DNA of 64,000 bases from positions 77,552,504-77,616,503 of the forward strand of contig NC_134414.1 of assembly GCF_030867145.1 (NCBI RefSeq), in the 5' to 3' direction. Origin of the DNA: Opisthocomus hoazin (lineage: Eukaryota > Chordata > Aves > Opisthocomiformes > Opisthocomidae). Positions 1 through 12,700 of this stretch are shown here, one piece after another; positions within the stretch are counted from its first letter, which is position 1; each line of letters opens with the position of its first letter. The notes under the pieces are model-generated. The model searched no databases and was not told where the DNA came from. It worked only from the letters and a program-made list of their open reading frames with translations. The position numbers and the translations under genes were made by a program.

Positions 1-54
1 GAGCATCCAGGAGACATACTTCTAAACACAACTGTGGAAGTTTTGCCTTTTCAG
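1..54 (+). CDS. MGAT4A: MGAT4A coding exon (5' end cut by window)
   Basis: Eighteen whole codons begin with residues [11 protein letters not shown] and end PFQ. The donor is CAG|GTATTA at 54/55. The exon probably extends left of base 1. Confidence 0.93.
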
Positions 55-3000
55 GTATTAATTTATTGATTTTTGTCTTCTCCATTATAGTATAACAACA
101 AAACCTCCTGATTTTATTGACTTTTTTAACAGGGTGAGTGAGACATGAATGGATCTTTTTTTGGCTGTAGGATCATGATGCTCTGATACTCTCACTTTTT
201 TTTTTTAATTGAATCTATTAACAGAAAACTATTGTAACTATTCAGATGCTCATTCAGAGTGCAGTCACTACAAGTGCTGTTCGTAATTTGGAGGGAAACA
301 AGCTCATTTTCTTCCAGTTTGCTGCTACTATGTAAAACAAAAAAATAACCAATCTTCCCTCTCCTGTTTGTTTTGGAAAATGGGAAAGTGAAGTCAATCT
401 GCTTTTTGACATAGTAAAAAAGTCTTAGTTCAGGAATTGACACACATCCAAACCTTACTAGATCTTGAAATATCTGAATGCTTAAACTGAATGTGTTCCT
501 TTCTCCTGATTACTGTTTTGTTTTGGGTTTTTTTCCATAAAGCAGTCTGAGTTTAATCTCAGGAGGGCATCACTCTATCTAAAGTATATTCTTGCTTGAA
601 GCTAGATGGTATGGGTTCTATTTCTTCAATTAGATATTATAGTTAACCAAACTCTGTCAGAGGATTAAAATGTTACTTCAGACAAGTTTATTTTATGTAG
701 TATTAAAATAGCAAAGTATTTCTGTCTTCTCCCATATGCCTGGCTTAGGTATCTTGAAATCTGTAGCTAAATTACCATATGCTGAATCTGTTCTTCTTTT
801 TTCTTTTTGTTCTGCTTTCATAGACTCACAGAACGGTTTGGGTTGGAAGGGACCTTATAGACCATCTGGTTCCAACCCCTGTGCCATGGGCAGGGACACC
901 TTCCACTAGGCCAGGTTGCTCAAAGCCCCATCCAGCCTTGAACACTTCCAGAGAGGGGACTTATTAAAACAAACAAACAAACAAGCAAACAAAAAAAAAC
1001 CCCAAAACCCCCCAAAAAACAAAACAAACAAACAAAAAAGAAAAAAAAACAAAAAAACCCTGAATGATCGTGGAGGAGGCGTTTACTTCTCCATTCTTGC
1101 AGTCTGCCTTCCTGGGAGTGAGCAAAAATAGGGATTTCTGACCACCCAACACCGTCACCTCTTAAAAGAAGTTTGTCAGTTGGATTCTAATTATACAACA
1201 CAATATGTGGGATATTATATCATAAGATTTATGGGTTATGTTTCTCAAGACCTTTGGAAATACATTCAACCACAAGAAACAGCAGCAGCCCTCACTTCAT
1301 TTGGGCCTGAGATACCACAAGAATGCCCAAGATTAGTGAGAAAAAATGTGCATCGATCATCTCTTTTTTGGCTACACTTAGCTGTGAAAGGTCCGATAAA
1401 CTGGAGCATCCCTTAAGGAAGGAAAGCTGCTGAGTTTCCCTTGCTATTGACACAATTTGTGGAAAGGTAAACAGGAAATTCTGCATCTGGCCCATTCCTA
1501 AGACATTGGTGTCAGCACAAAATGTCACCAATATGAGGACAGCAGCTTTCAGAATGATAGGTACTGTCCTGAGGGAGTGATTTCTCCGCCATGGACTTCA
1601 GTAGAGCTGGAAGCCCATTCAGGTACTTTGACACTGATCCTCTCTAAGCAGAATTCAGCAAAACAAAAAACAACCCTTAGAAACTAGAGTGCCTCCAGAC
1701 TGGATTTGTCTGGGACTCAAAAAAAGAGAAAAAAAAACAAAACCAAAACAACAAAAAAAAACACACCAGACACCCCACTCATGTGATTCTGGTTGTAATT
1801 TTCCAGCTGTTTTTGAAGCTCTGGTCTACAATCTCGTTTTTCCTTGCTTATTGAAGAAGCTTATTGATACCCATCCTTTTTAGTAAGACAGTGATAATTG
1901 CAATGCTTCACTCACTGGTCTGATGGCTTTTCATCTCACCCGAAGTCTTACATCAAAACGTAAGCTGTAAGTTTCATTTGTCCTGAGAGAAATCTCTAGT
2001 TCAACCATATGAAAAGGTGACAAGATCCTGCCCTCTTTTTTTTCTTCTGCTGTGGATGCCGGTACCTGATACGTATTCTGTTCACATGGCAGTTAACATG
2101 TAAGTTACGTGGGGCACTTGAAAAACTTATTTTTTTCTACTTTGAAGCCAAATACTGTTCAGTTCTGGAACACTGCTGCTTTTTCTTTTTTTTGCTGGCG
2201 TGTCCAAGGCTATAAATAACTATTCTAGGCTGGTTCATAATTATTCAGAAAAGATGGGTGCTGAATATATAACACGAGTGCACACACATTTGTCTTTCCC
2301 TAGCGAAGTCATATGTCAAAATAAATGATCTCATTTGTGCTTTGTTGTTCTAGAATGAAGAACTGGTATTAAGCAAAGAAACCAAAGACAAACGCTTAGA
2401 TGATGGTTACTTCAGGATAGGTATGTCACAGTAGAAAGAAATGTGTATTATTACTATTGCAACAGTTAAGACATTTTTATTAAAACCAAAACAAACCTAA
2501 AACTGAGTTTTGATCATGCATTTTTGGGCGCATGACTTTGTACGATTTACTTAATACTGTTTCCAGTATTTTTTTGTTGAGACTGATGTACTAAACAAAG
2601 ATCTAGCGTGACTCTTAGTTGTAGTGTAGCTACATCCAACTTCTCTGCCAGGATCGATGGCCTAGCTTATTGCAGAGGCATTTCCAGGTTGTATAAGATG
2701 ACCTCTTCTGTCCTGTGTCTGCACGAGTGCCTCTCTGTGAGCTGTTGTGCTTGGCCTGGATTTGAACCCACCCTGCAGACAATCAGCTGTCTCATCATGG
2801 GGCGATATTGGCATTTCCATAGCCAAGCAGCTGTTGGGGAAGGTGCCAGGATGCCTGTTGTCAAGGAAGAGAAATTTTACTCATGGGTTGTATCTAGCTT
2901 TCTGGACATAGCTTGGGCATCCCTGTTACATTGAAAGCAATTTTTTCTGTCTTAATGAATTGCAGTTGCTGTGTATATGTTTTCAGTGTAAAGTCTAACT

Positions 3001-3800
3001 GGGCTTTTAAATTGGATTCTTATTCCTTCCAATATAATTGCAGATCCTTTAAACAGGAATACGTTAAGTATGAATTATATCCCTTGTCCTTAATCCTCCT
3101 GGAAAACACATAAGCCAGCAGGGGCTTCATGTTTAGTTCCATGATACTAAATGAAAATCTGTGTCAAAATCTTCCCAGACTTTGAGGTGCTCGTACCTAT
3201 AGACAGTTCCAAAGTTTTTATTTTTATGTGTAATCCTGTTCAGATCAGCGTGCTCTGATGATACGCCCCATCTTGTTTGCTGCTGCAAAGCTGAATCTGA
3301 TACCAAAAATGGCTGGCTGTCTTCTGTTCAGGAGTGATATCAGTCAACCCTATGGCCACCAACATACAGGTTTCACCTGTGAATTGTGATACTACAGATA
3401 CATTTTTCTGGACACAGATTTTGTACTTTAGTTTGTTGAACAGGAGTTAATTGAGGATATACTCTTGCTTCTTTTGCAGGGAAATTTGAAAACGGTGTAG
3501 CTGAAGGAACAGTTGACCCCAGCCTAAACCCTATTTCATCATTCCGGCTTTCAGTGATACAAAATTCAGCAGTTTGGGCAATTCTGAATGAGGTGAGAGG
3601 TGGTATAACCTTTTGAAAGTAAAACTGGCAAATGTGAGATTTCTTCATTTTGGCAATGTGTTGAAGCTCAAAATTTTGGCTAATGCTGAAAACAGTTACC
3701 TCTTATTACTGGGAAATGTAATACCCGAAACATGACTTCGTCTTTTTTTTTGTTTTTTTATGCTCTATTTCAGATTCATATTAAAAAGATTACAAACTGA
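1..3800 (+). CDS. MGAT4A: MGAT4A, 3' part (last four coding exons)
   Basis: Alpha-1,3-mannosyl-glycoprotein 4-beta-N-acetylglucosaminyltransferase A (GnT-IVa) is a Golgi type II membrane enzyme. It adds a beta-1,4 GlcNAc branch to the alpha-1,3 mannose arm of N-glycans. Only the C-terminal 86 residues are here, in four exons: 1-54, 2354-2420, 3480-3592 and 3774-3800. The phases join cleanly (18 codons; 22 codons + 1 base; 2 bases + 37 codons; 9 codons including TGA). All introns are GT-AG. The joined product carries family C-terminal motifs such as [33 protein letters not shown] and AVWAILNE, and ends IHIKKITN. This region belongs to the C-terminal lectin-like domain, not the catalytic GT54 domain, which lies upstream of the window. 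The family protein is about 535 residues, so the first roughly 450 are missing. The paralogue MGAT4B is less likely, because UNC50 and COA5 adjacency fits MGAT4A. Confidence 0.95.
821..960 (-). mobile_element. CR1 LINE 3'-end fragment
   Basis: On the minus strand this matches the 3' terminal region of avian CR1. On the plus strand it starts with a TAGACTCACAGAACGG-like end, followed by the GGTTGGAAGGGACC block, then the 'accaTCTGGTTCCAACCCC' and 'CCATGGGCAGGGACACC' blocks. The same blocks appear in opposite orientation at the end of the CR1 copy at 40.9-41.04 kb. The fragment is heavily 5'-truncated and noncoding. Confidence 0.9.
965..1062. repeat. A-rich (AAAC)n-like simple repeat
   Basis: Imperfect AAAC/AAACAAAC units with interspersed C runs directly abut the truncated end of the CR1 fragment. 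Short ORFs in either strand here are lysine- or phenylalanine-rich artefacts. Confidence 0.9.
1722..1767. repeat. A-rich simple repeat
   Basis: An imperfect run of A with interspersed C and G inside the MGAT4A intron. Confidence 0.8.
2354..2420 (+). CDS. MGAT4A: MGAT4A coding exon
   Basis: The exon follows TTCTAG and ends ATAG|GTATGT. It encodes 22 residues including [16 protein letters not shown] plus the first base of a glycine codon completed by the next exon. Confidence 0.95.
2421..3479 (+). other. MGAT4A intron
   Basis: T-rich intron with donor GTATGT and acceptor CTTTTGCAG. No further feature was recognised. Confidence 0.9.
3480..3592 (+). CDS. MGAT4A: MGAT4A coding exon
   Basis: The exon runs from TTTTGCAG|GG to AATGAG|GTGAGA. 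It encodes 37 full codons after a split glycine, including [17 protein letters not shown], and has the best-conserved part of the C-terminal domain seen here. Confidence 0.96.
3774..3800 (+). CDS. MGAT4A: MGAT4A terminal coding exon
   Basis: The acceptor TATTTCAG precedes eight codons (IHIKKITN) and TGA. This short final coding exon is continuous with the 3' UTR. Confidence 0.94.
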   Translation: MHIKKITN

Positions 3801-5872
3801 TCATGGAAATCTGCTTCAGAGGAAAAAGAAAGAATTCCTGAAAACTTTTCCTATAAAATCTGACATCCTTAGCCAGTCACAAATTGAAAATACTGAGCAT
3901 GCACCTTATTCCAAATTTCTTTCATTTTCACTTGAACTCTACCTCTTGTGAAATCTACTGTAGATGAGAAGATTGTATTTACCCCTTCTTATCTGATCCA
4001 TCCAGAAACTGATGCTCCACACTGAAAACATTCGTCTGAGGCCTAAAGTGTCCTCTACTTTAATGTGACTTCACCATCTCATGGTTACAGAACCCTGCTA
4101 CGCTTAACCTGTACTATTTTGATAGTATAGTAATATAGAGAAGTTGTACATATTGTTACATTCCTTGAAGAAGAAAAAAATATAATTATTGTTAAATATG
4201 TTTTATGAAGGGGGTACTTTCGGAGTTCCATTTATTTTCTATAACAAGAACCCTCTTTTATAGGCTGTCAGGGATATATATTAAAAACGTTAGGGATATT
4301 TAATTTATTAAAATAATTTGAAAAGTACATATTTTTATGCAGTAAAATTTTAAATTGATAAAGTTTTTTTTATGAATTCTCTAGTTTTAAGTTATCTTTC
4401 TACATTTTTCTTTGGAGATGCAAACATAATTAATACCATATTTCAAATATACTGCCATGTTTAAAAAATCCTAGATTAAGTTTCTAAATTATGTAGTTTT
4501 GTACACAGAATCTGAATGATGTTCAGAGGCATTAACAGAGTTCTGAAGAGCATTATTCTTTGGGGCTATGAAATTCCACTATGTACAGTTTGTAGCCACA
4601 TAAAAAGCATGCTGAAACTTCTTGTTTCATATTATGTACTAAATCTGCAGTGATTTTAGATTGAATCCATTGCATTTTAGAAGAATTTTTTGAATTCCAA
4701 ACAGTTCTTTCTAAAAATCTTTGTAGGCATTTCCTAGTCTGGGCAAATTCATTTTCTGTATTGAAAAAAGATGGAGTGTGATTTGCTTTGGAGTGACAGA
4801 GGTTATCTTTTATCGAACCAAATAATAGTCATTAGGTACATTTGATCTACAGAGGTCTCCTTTCAAAAAATTCTGTTATTGCAGCATTTATTTTGGATAT
4901 ATTACAGTGAATAGTTAGGGTTTATTTTTATTTTCTTCCATTGTTCAGGAACAAGGTTTCAGTCTGACTCCTTTATTGATCAGTGTAGTAACTTGCACTA
5001 GCATTTAATAGGAACTGAATTTGGCCTCAAGTTAGTACCCTGCCTTTTTGTTTCAAGGGAAACAACAGCGATCTTAAATGAATCAGAAACTTGGTCCGGA
5101 ACAGAAAGTGGTTTGGATTAAATCCAGAGCAGAATTGTTCCAGTACTATTGCTGCCACTGCTTGTAAGAGTCCTTCTGCTTAGGTGCTTATGTGTAAGGA
5201 CACAGGCATGGGAAGATTTAAGTTACCCCGTCAGAAATGGTCAGAAAGAAGAGAGGCAGAAATTTCTCTCGTTAATAGGAACAAAGTGCCTGATTGACAC
5301 TGGAGCGAGGTGTCTACCCTGGCTTGGGGATTCTTGGCTGTGCTGTGAGCCAGCCTCCTGGAAGTGACGTCTTGACGGCTGGCCCAGTTTTCCCTGTGGA
5401 GAAAGACCTCCATTATCCCCAGCGTCTTTGTGGTCAGGGCACAGATGCACAAAACTTGTTGCAGGATCCCTGATCTGGAATTCGTGTCTCCAGCATGAAA
5501 GTTTTACTAATAGGTTAGGCCTCTTTTTCATGCCGTGTTTATAAGGAGCAGGAGCCTAAACCTGAGTCTCCAGCACTGCAAGCTGAAAGTCAGTCACCAT
5601 TGGGATATAGAGTCAACCTGTCTTTTCTTCTGCGTCATCGGAAGATTGTGTTGTACCTTTGACAGTTCAGCAGTATTCAAGTTTAAGAGCCTAACTGCTT
5701 CTAGAGACCATAGTCATTTTGTTTTAGCTGTGTTGTCTGAGGCCATAGGGAAGGCAAGATTTGTACACAGAGATAAGACCTTCTGTTTAGACTGACTGGT
5801 GTAGGGTGAAGAGAAGTAGAAAGCTACCAGGCAGGCCTTGTTTATTTTGTTCTGATTGCATCAGATGGTGTA

Positions 5873-5878
5873 AATAAA
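5873..5878 (+). terminator. Poly(A) signal AATAAA (candidate, proximal)
   Basis: First canonical AATAAA noticed after the MGAT4A stop, about 2.07 kb downstream. Confidence 0.35.
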
Positions 5879-8800
5879 ATGTTACTTGGAAAGCTCGTCT
5901 TGCCCATAGAGACTGCAGGCAAGCTAAGCACTGGCCTCATAAATGGAGTTTATTCTTGGATTTAGGAACGTGGGTGAACAGGCTCAGAATCCTGTGTGAA
6001 TCTGGCCTGTTGTGGGGCCACAGCCCAGTTCGTTACATGTATAATGCCATGCCATCAGATTGTTGCTGTGCAATGGGTTTTTTATCACACGTTAGCTAGC
6101 AAAGATCTAAGAAAATACTTCGGGTTTTCTTCTCAGCTGTGCCTGTGAATGAATGATGCAAGTAATTTAAACTATAGCTATTTATTACAATTTAGATTGC
6201 AGAAATATGTTAGGTATTGCAGTTTCTCAATATAAGTAGTTTTGGGGACGGTAACTTTCATCTTTTTCCATGAGTTCAAAAGTTTACTGGAACCCCTTAT
6301 TTAAGAAAGCTGTGTGCTTATTCCCAAAGCATCACTGTTCCTGATGTTTCACAGTAGTTAAGATGAATCATTGCTAATACACTGAAATATATAGAACCCT
6401 TACCACATTGATTGCAGGATTCTGGATAACAGTATATTTAATTTTCCAACATGTTGAGATGAAATTTATCAGGGGCAACAAATGAACTAGTGCTTGGTAA
6501 AATATGTGGGGTGTTTTTTTCTAAAGATTGTTGCTTTTTTATTACATTGTACTAGCAGGAATTGGAAATACTCTGGGCTGCTTTAACACATTAAATGTTC
6601 CTGAGCTTACATGCTCTCTAAATAAATGTGCTACAGTAATACAAAATATGTTGTGTAGAGTCATGTAAATTCAGACCTGGTATAATCAGACAGTACTGCA
6701 AATTTGCTTGGAAATTTTGCTGAGATACAGAAAAAAGCAGCAAAAATATTTCCTATCTCATTATCTCTGCAGACAGCTATTTTGGGCTTTCTACCTTTCA
6801 AATTCCAATCCCCAAGTCAGGCTGAAGTGGTGCAAGTCTCCTGCCTGGAACTGCGGTGAAGTAAGACTGCTCTGGCTGTTGGGCTCCCCGGTCATTAGCT
6901 CAGGCTCTCTTTATGACTGGGTGTGCTCCAGAGGGGCTGGTGTCTCTTACACCTCTCGGTCACAAGTTACAGTATTACCACAAGAGTTCCTCAGCATCTT
7001 AAACCTATTACCTGATTTTGGGGAGTTTTTTCCTGCATTTAGTTAATTTCTAGTTACTTTTGTCGTGGCCTTAAAAATCCCCTGTAGGCTGCCGAATCTT
7101 ATCATAATTAAATAATGGAAAGTGTTTCAAAATAAACTGCATTATGGTATGATCCTATTAGCTCCTTCTGATGCTGTTAAAGCTTCAGAAAAGAGAAATT
7201 TTCTGAAACCAAAGGCATTACCAGAAACCTTCATTATCTGGGCAAATTATTCTTCACTTCTCATACTGGATGCTGAACAGACCGGCTGATATGAGCACTG
7301 GCTTTTCTGAGCTGTTCGGGATTGCTCTGGACCAGAGAAATAGAAGACTGTCAGTATAGTCTTGCTTTGCTCGTTCAGTGACTAGTCCTGCTGAAAACTT
7401 TGTAAATAATGTGAACAGGATGTGATCCCAAATTAGCACTTTTAATTTTTTTAATTAGTGTTTCCTGAAGCACTGTATAGGGCTTTGTGCTTTTGCAGAC
7501 TTCTCAACCATTTATTTGGATCGATAGAAAATATACATTTTTTTTTTTCCTTAACTGAAAGATGTCTTACAAAAATTCAAACACATAAACATATGATTCG
7601 TGGACCAATAAAAGACTGGACTCCTCTGATATATCGCTGCTTGCCTGGCTCTTTCAAATGCAGTTTTTTAAACACCTTGAGTCAGTTTAGAGCAAAGCAA
7701 TTTAAACTTAGCCCATGTGATACGCGACTCCTTGAATGGGCTGGAGTGAAATTAGTCTTTGGCAAAATTGAACAACTGCGTACCATTTTTTTCCTTCGTT
7801 TTTTTTTTTTTGAAGCATGTTGTCATTTCAGTAATCTGTTTTTTGTTGGAAATATTTGCTCCAGATGAAGTATTGTAGTAATATATAGTTTGCTTCCAAC
7901 TTGGATAATACTATTGGGGGGAGAATTAAATCTCTTCAAACCTTGCTCCCCTGAAATAAATTAACCCTAGGTTCTGTGTTCTCGCTAGGAATGATGTATT
8001 CTGAAAAAGCTAAAGCAAGTAACTGTAGTAGAAAGGGAAAAAAGCCTCCTGTGTTTTTAAATCATCATTACAATCACCAGCATAGTGCTGAAAGGCTATT
8101 AAACAACTGGTGTTTTCAGGTTAGCATTGATTGCTGACATACATAAAAAATGCATCCCATGCCAACCCAATAAACTAGTCTCTGAGAGTGTCACTTTTCT
8201 GACCTCAGTGGTCTCTTAAGGGTTTTGCTGATTTCTGCTGTGAGCAGCTAGAACTTAAAGTAGCTTCATCTTGAGAAGGATGAAACCTTCTTTCAGTGGC
8301 AGAAACTTTGATCTCTCTAAGGGGCAGGCAGGCCAGCCCTGAGCTGTTAACTGATTTAAATGGTATTGCACCATAGGGCACTTAGAGATGGAGTGTTTTT
8401 ACTGTTGGACTGAAGTGGGCGATCACTGGTGCCAGGATCCCTGTTAGGGGAAGGGTGTACAGTGAGGCTGCAGCAGCCTGCAGGACGGGAGCTCGTGCTG
8501 TTAGCCAGGGGGGAGTGGGTCCTGCTGGGAATCCTTCGCTGTCTGTGGGTCAGCAGTTCAGTGCTTTCCTCGTTAAAAGGGGAACATTGCTCAGTGTCTG
8601 CCGAGAGGGGAACACGATTCTCTTTGAGCCTTAACAAGTGGCTGAAACACACAGTACTGTAAGATGCACTGCCAGCATATTTGGTATTTCAAGATAAATA
8701 TAGTTTTTCCTCAGACATCAAATTCTAGTATTGAAGTATTAAGTCTTACTGTAACCAGTTTACTCTTGTGTTGTTTTGGAAACTGAATCCTAGTGCTCAT

Positions 8801-9443
8801 GTTTCATACTGAACACTGCTTTGGAAAGTTGTCATCTTCGTTTTCCAGAAGGTAGTGTTAGTGACAGTCAGTTTACACTCCTGCCTCATGGACTTTCCAG
8901 CTTGTACTTCCCTTTCATGTTCATTGACCTGCCACTCATCATGGTGGATGTAGTAATACCCACTGGACCGCTAGAGATTGGGTTTAAAAACTTGCTGCTG
9001 TATTTGGAAACCTGATATGGGTCATGTTAATTGTGCCTTTCATCATTGTTTCTTCTGTGTGCCAGAGTTGTCCACGTATCTTTGGAGTAGTCATTAAAAT
9101 AAATCTGTTCTCAAGTTCTTTCATGAAAGGAGGGGACAGTTCTGTATCTAGAGACAGTTGTTGCTCCACCATTGCAACACTGTTAAGAGCCCCACTTCCA
9201 CACAGTCCCAAGGCGCAAGGTATTCCAGTATTATTCTTAAATAAACTGCTTTTCAGTGTCACTTAAACCCCTCATAATGTAGAGCTTATGCCAGCACGTG
9301 CAAAATACCTGCAGTAAGAGTTATGCTAAATAGACCTGTTGCAGTTAAATTTAAGCTACAGAGATGTACAAGTAAATTGTTTTTAGGAATGTACTGCAAA
9401 AGTATTTGAACAAAATTGCTAACATGTTTACTGTTGTAAATAT

Positions 9444-9449
9444 TTTAAT
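9444..9449 (-). terminator. UNC50 poly(A) signal ATTAAA (candidate)
   Basis: Read on the minus strand, ATTAAA lies about 150 nt past the UNC50 stop codon. ATTAAA is the commonest variant signal. A second candidate overlaps the stop codon itself (9596-9601). Confidence 0.45.
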
Positions 9450-9452
9450 AAA
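9447..9452 (+). terminator. Poly(A) signal AATAAA (candidate, distal)
   Basis: Canonical hexamer about 5.6 kb after the MGAT4A stop and 145 bp short of the UNC50 stop codon on the other strand. It overlaps a minus-strand ATTAAA. Confidence 0.4.
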
Positions 9453-9596
9453 AAAGGACACGTCAAACTTTTTTACACAATTATCTACAATAAAGAGAAA
9501 TTTACAATCATTTACAAAATGTTCTTAATTCTTTCTTTACTGTCAAGACAGCTACAGTAAGAACAAAATAAACATTAGATAGATGAAGTCCGGGTT

Positions 9597-9733
9597 TTAT
9601 TTCACTCTGTATTTATAAAAAGAACAAAGCATTTTGGTGAAGTTCCATCCACATGCTACTGAGATCAAATAGAGCATGATGAGAAGTGCAAAGGGATACA
9701 AAAGAATAGCTGTGTTCTTCAAGAAGGGCAATG
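9597..9733 (-). CDS. UNC50: UNC50 coding exon 5 (terminal)
   Basis: On the minus strand the acceptor is TTTCAG at 9734-9739. The exon completes the alanine codon of GYSA, encodes the last hydrophobic segment (AILLYPFALLIMLYLISVA) and ends CSFYKYRVK-TAA. Confidence 0.97.
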
Positions 9734-12700
9734 CTGAAACAGAAGCAACAAGGAAGCAAGTATGAAGCAGTGCTCCTTCAAAAAAGGTGCTTCATGGAGA
9801 ACAGCCTTGGGGAAAGACAGCAAAAAGCAGCAGTACCACTCTGCCAGCCTTGTTACCAGGGCAGGGTTGTCATCTCTGCCTTCCTGGTCCTACCACTATC
9901 ACAGATGAAAGAATACTTGAGGTATTAGTATAGGTAATGCCCCGGGAAACTGTTTTACCTAAAACTATAGTCTTAAATTCACCACAATTTTTATCCAATG
10001 CAAACATTTTGAAGGGGATTTGCAGAGGAACAAGAAAAACAAGTTGTGGTGCTACAGGTCTATTAAAAGAAAGGAAGCTGGCATGGTGAAGAATATAAAT
10101 TCTTTCGTTAAGACGTCCACCCAGCTGGAGACAGGGATTGGTAAAGTACTGTCAAACTTCTTTTACCACTAAGAAAGAATTACTTCCACACCCAGCTGAG
10201 CCTACACTTCACAAATTAATAGACTAAGGTCAAATTAATAGACTAAAGTCATGCTCTTGTTTTTAGTCAAACAAATAAGAAAGAAGTTGGCCTTACTCAC
10301 CGCTGTATCCCAGGAATGTCACATAGATGTAATAGCCGATTGCAATCAGCCATAATGTGTTCCCAACAAAATACCCAATGACAGAATCGGATATGATGAC
10401 ATCTGAAAGAGACAACTGCTCTCAGATGTTTGGCTAGAGCATGATTTTGAAGCAGAGAGCACAAAACACGTTACTTACAGTTGATGAAGAACAGCTGGAT
10501 GAAATGCAAAATGACCAGAAGTGGGTAGAAGGCATTCAGGTGAACATCAAAGGCGTATCCCCACTCCACATCATAGTCTCTGTTCTGCTGCTTCACCAAG
10601 TACTTATTAGAAATGAACCTACATGAAAAGATGTTTGAGATGATTGTTGTTAATATGAATCTGCAAAGTTGACTGGCAAAATGTTTGTTTGAGGTAGTGC
10701 ACCGTGTGCAATCCTAACTCTGTTGTATCCCGACAAAGTACAGAAGGAAAATGGGAGACAAATATGCAAGAATTATGCAGACCAGGCTACTGTTAAAACA
10801 TTTTTGTTAAAACTATAGTTACATTCTTTGCATTCGCTGGGCAGCTGAATACACTGCTGGTAATACAGCACCAGGACTTCTAAATAGATTGGTGCCACCA
10901 TTTATCAATGTAGTCCCAAGCTCTCAGGCAGCATGCCATGCCACCCTTGTGTGCACGCAGAGGTGACATCAGAAAAGTGCTCGTACGCGGTGAGTACACC
11001 TCACACGCAGACGGTCGGTTTCGGCACACTCCAAGGGCAGAAAGCAGGCAGGCGAGCTCTCTGAAGAGAAGCCCGTTCTCCTCACTGAACAGAAGCGCTA
11101 GCAGAATGCGCACCACCTGGTGCTTCAGGCTATGGAACAAGCCTCCAGACTTTGCTTTCTTCAGCTGAAGTTCTGCTGACATCAGAAAATGCATCCCATT
11201 TAGAAGAGGAACAAGAAGTCAATCGGTGCTCAGAAATAAGAAGAGATCAGAGCTTTCAGGGTAGCTTCCTCTGAGATGTTCTCTGTGCCAAGGGCAGGGT
11301 CAGAAAGAGGCAGAGCCTGGGTGCAAGGTGAAGTGAGCCAAGAAGGGGTTTAGACTCATGAAGAAAGAGGGAAGCTTTTGGAAAAAAGGTGAGCCTGCAG
11401 TGGAAGCAGGGACTTGACCCAAACTGGAGACTGGTAGCTAGGCCTGCAGGAAGCCGACCAAAGGACAGAGCAAAACCTGCAGATGCTGAAGTCCTTCTGG
11501 TTCAGGAGACTGCACCCAGAGTCACAAACTGCTGGAGGATGGGGTGGAGGGATTACTAGATGCTCTTCCCCAAGCAATTTATGGGTTGCTGTCCCAGACA
11601 GGTGAGTGGGTCAGATGGACCTTTCATCTATCGTGCCCTCCCCTCGCCACAGTGCTGAAACAGTGACTTCTGTTGGTTCGCGGTTCCCTAGCTGGGGCAG
11701 GACACATCTACAACACGCTGAGGCCTGGGCTACAAACTGACTCACTACCGCCTCGCCTCTCCTCCAAGTCTCCGGCCATTACAGGGTAAGGCTGGCAGTG
11801 ACTCCCACCACAGCGGCAAATCCAACATGTGTGAAATAGGATAGGCATTGCTTGCAGTGAAAATCGCTAAAATCTCCAGCAAGTAGTACAGGCCAACTGC
11901 AGATTGCCCTACTTAAACATTATCACCCTCAGGCTTACATAAGCTGTTCAACCAAACTAAGGAACACAGAATTTTTTTGTTTTTGATCACCAAATTTTTT
12001 ATCTGGCATTATTGCTGAAGATTAGCCAGCTCAAGAAGAAAGAAAACAAGCCAAAACGTTCATCACAATACACACTTTGTGAATGTTCATCTTTTGCAGG
12101 AAACAGTAACGAAAAAGGTGTGTTCTTTTTTTAAAGCAACGTTTTGAAACAGTTACCACAACAGCACAAAACCTACAGTCAATACATACTTTATATTTGC
12201 CCCAAGCAGAGAACCAGGTGGCTTGCGAACAGCAGAGGAATTCCTGTGTGCCAACAGCAATACTGAGCTCAGTTTCGGACATCGCTACCTACCACATCAG
12301 AGTTGCAATCAGGAGGCCAACGCCTACGCAGTCTATGAAAACAACCCAAAGCAGCAGCTTTATTGTTTCAAAAAATCCCATGTCCAGCACAAATCCAAAT
12401 CCTACAGTAGACACTGAAAGGAGAAAAAGATTATTAAAGGTCGCTGTGGAAAAGAAAGCATGAGATCTTAAATCGACTTTTTTTTTTATTATACTGTCAC
12501 GAAATCTCCAGTTTCCTTATTATTTTTCTCTCTGAGATTTTTCAGTCCAACAACTTAATTTTTCCACTAAATAGTATAGTGCAAGTTACTCATAATATAA
12601 CCCCTTTCACAGATGAAAGAACACTCCTCTGTACTCGGCCTTAACAATGTAACAGCAAGTTGTATTCCCGCCCCCCCCCCAACACTGTTAAAAAATTCAC

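Larger units (their letters stand above)
55..2353 (+). other. MGAT4A intron
   Basis: AT-rich intron from donor GTATTA to acceptor GTTCTAG. It contains a CR1 fragment (821-960) and two A-rich simple-sequence tracts. Nothing else was recognised. Confidence 0.9.
3801..9452 (+). other. Probable MGAT4A 3' UTR
   Basis: About 5.6 kb of AT-rich sequence follows the MGAT4A stop, with no coding signal, splice-consistent ORF or recognised repeat. AATAAA hexamers on the plus strand lie at 5873, 6621, 7131, 7955, 9098, 9240 and 9447, so alternative 3' ends are possible. How far the transcript really runs is an inference. Confidence 0.55.
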
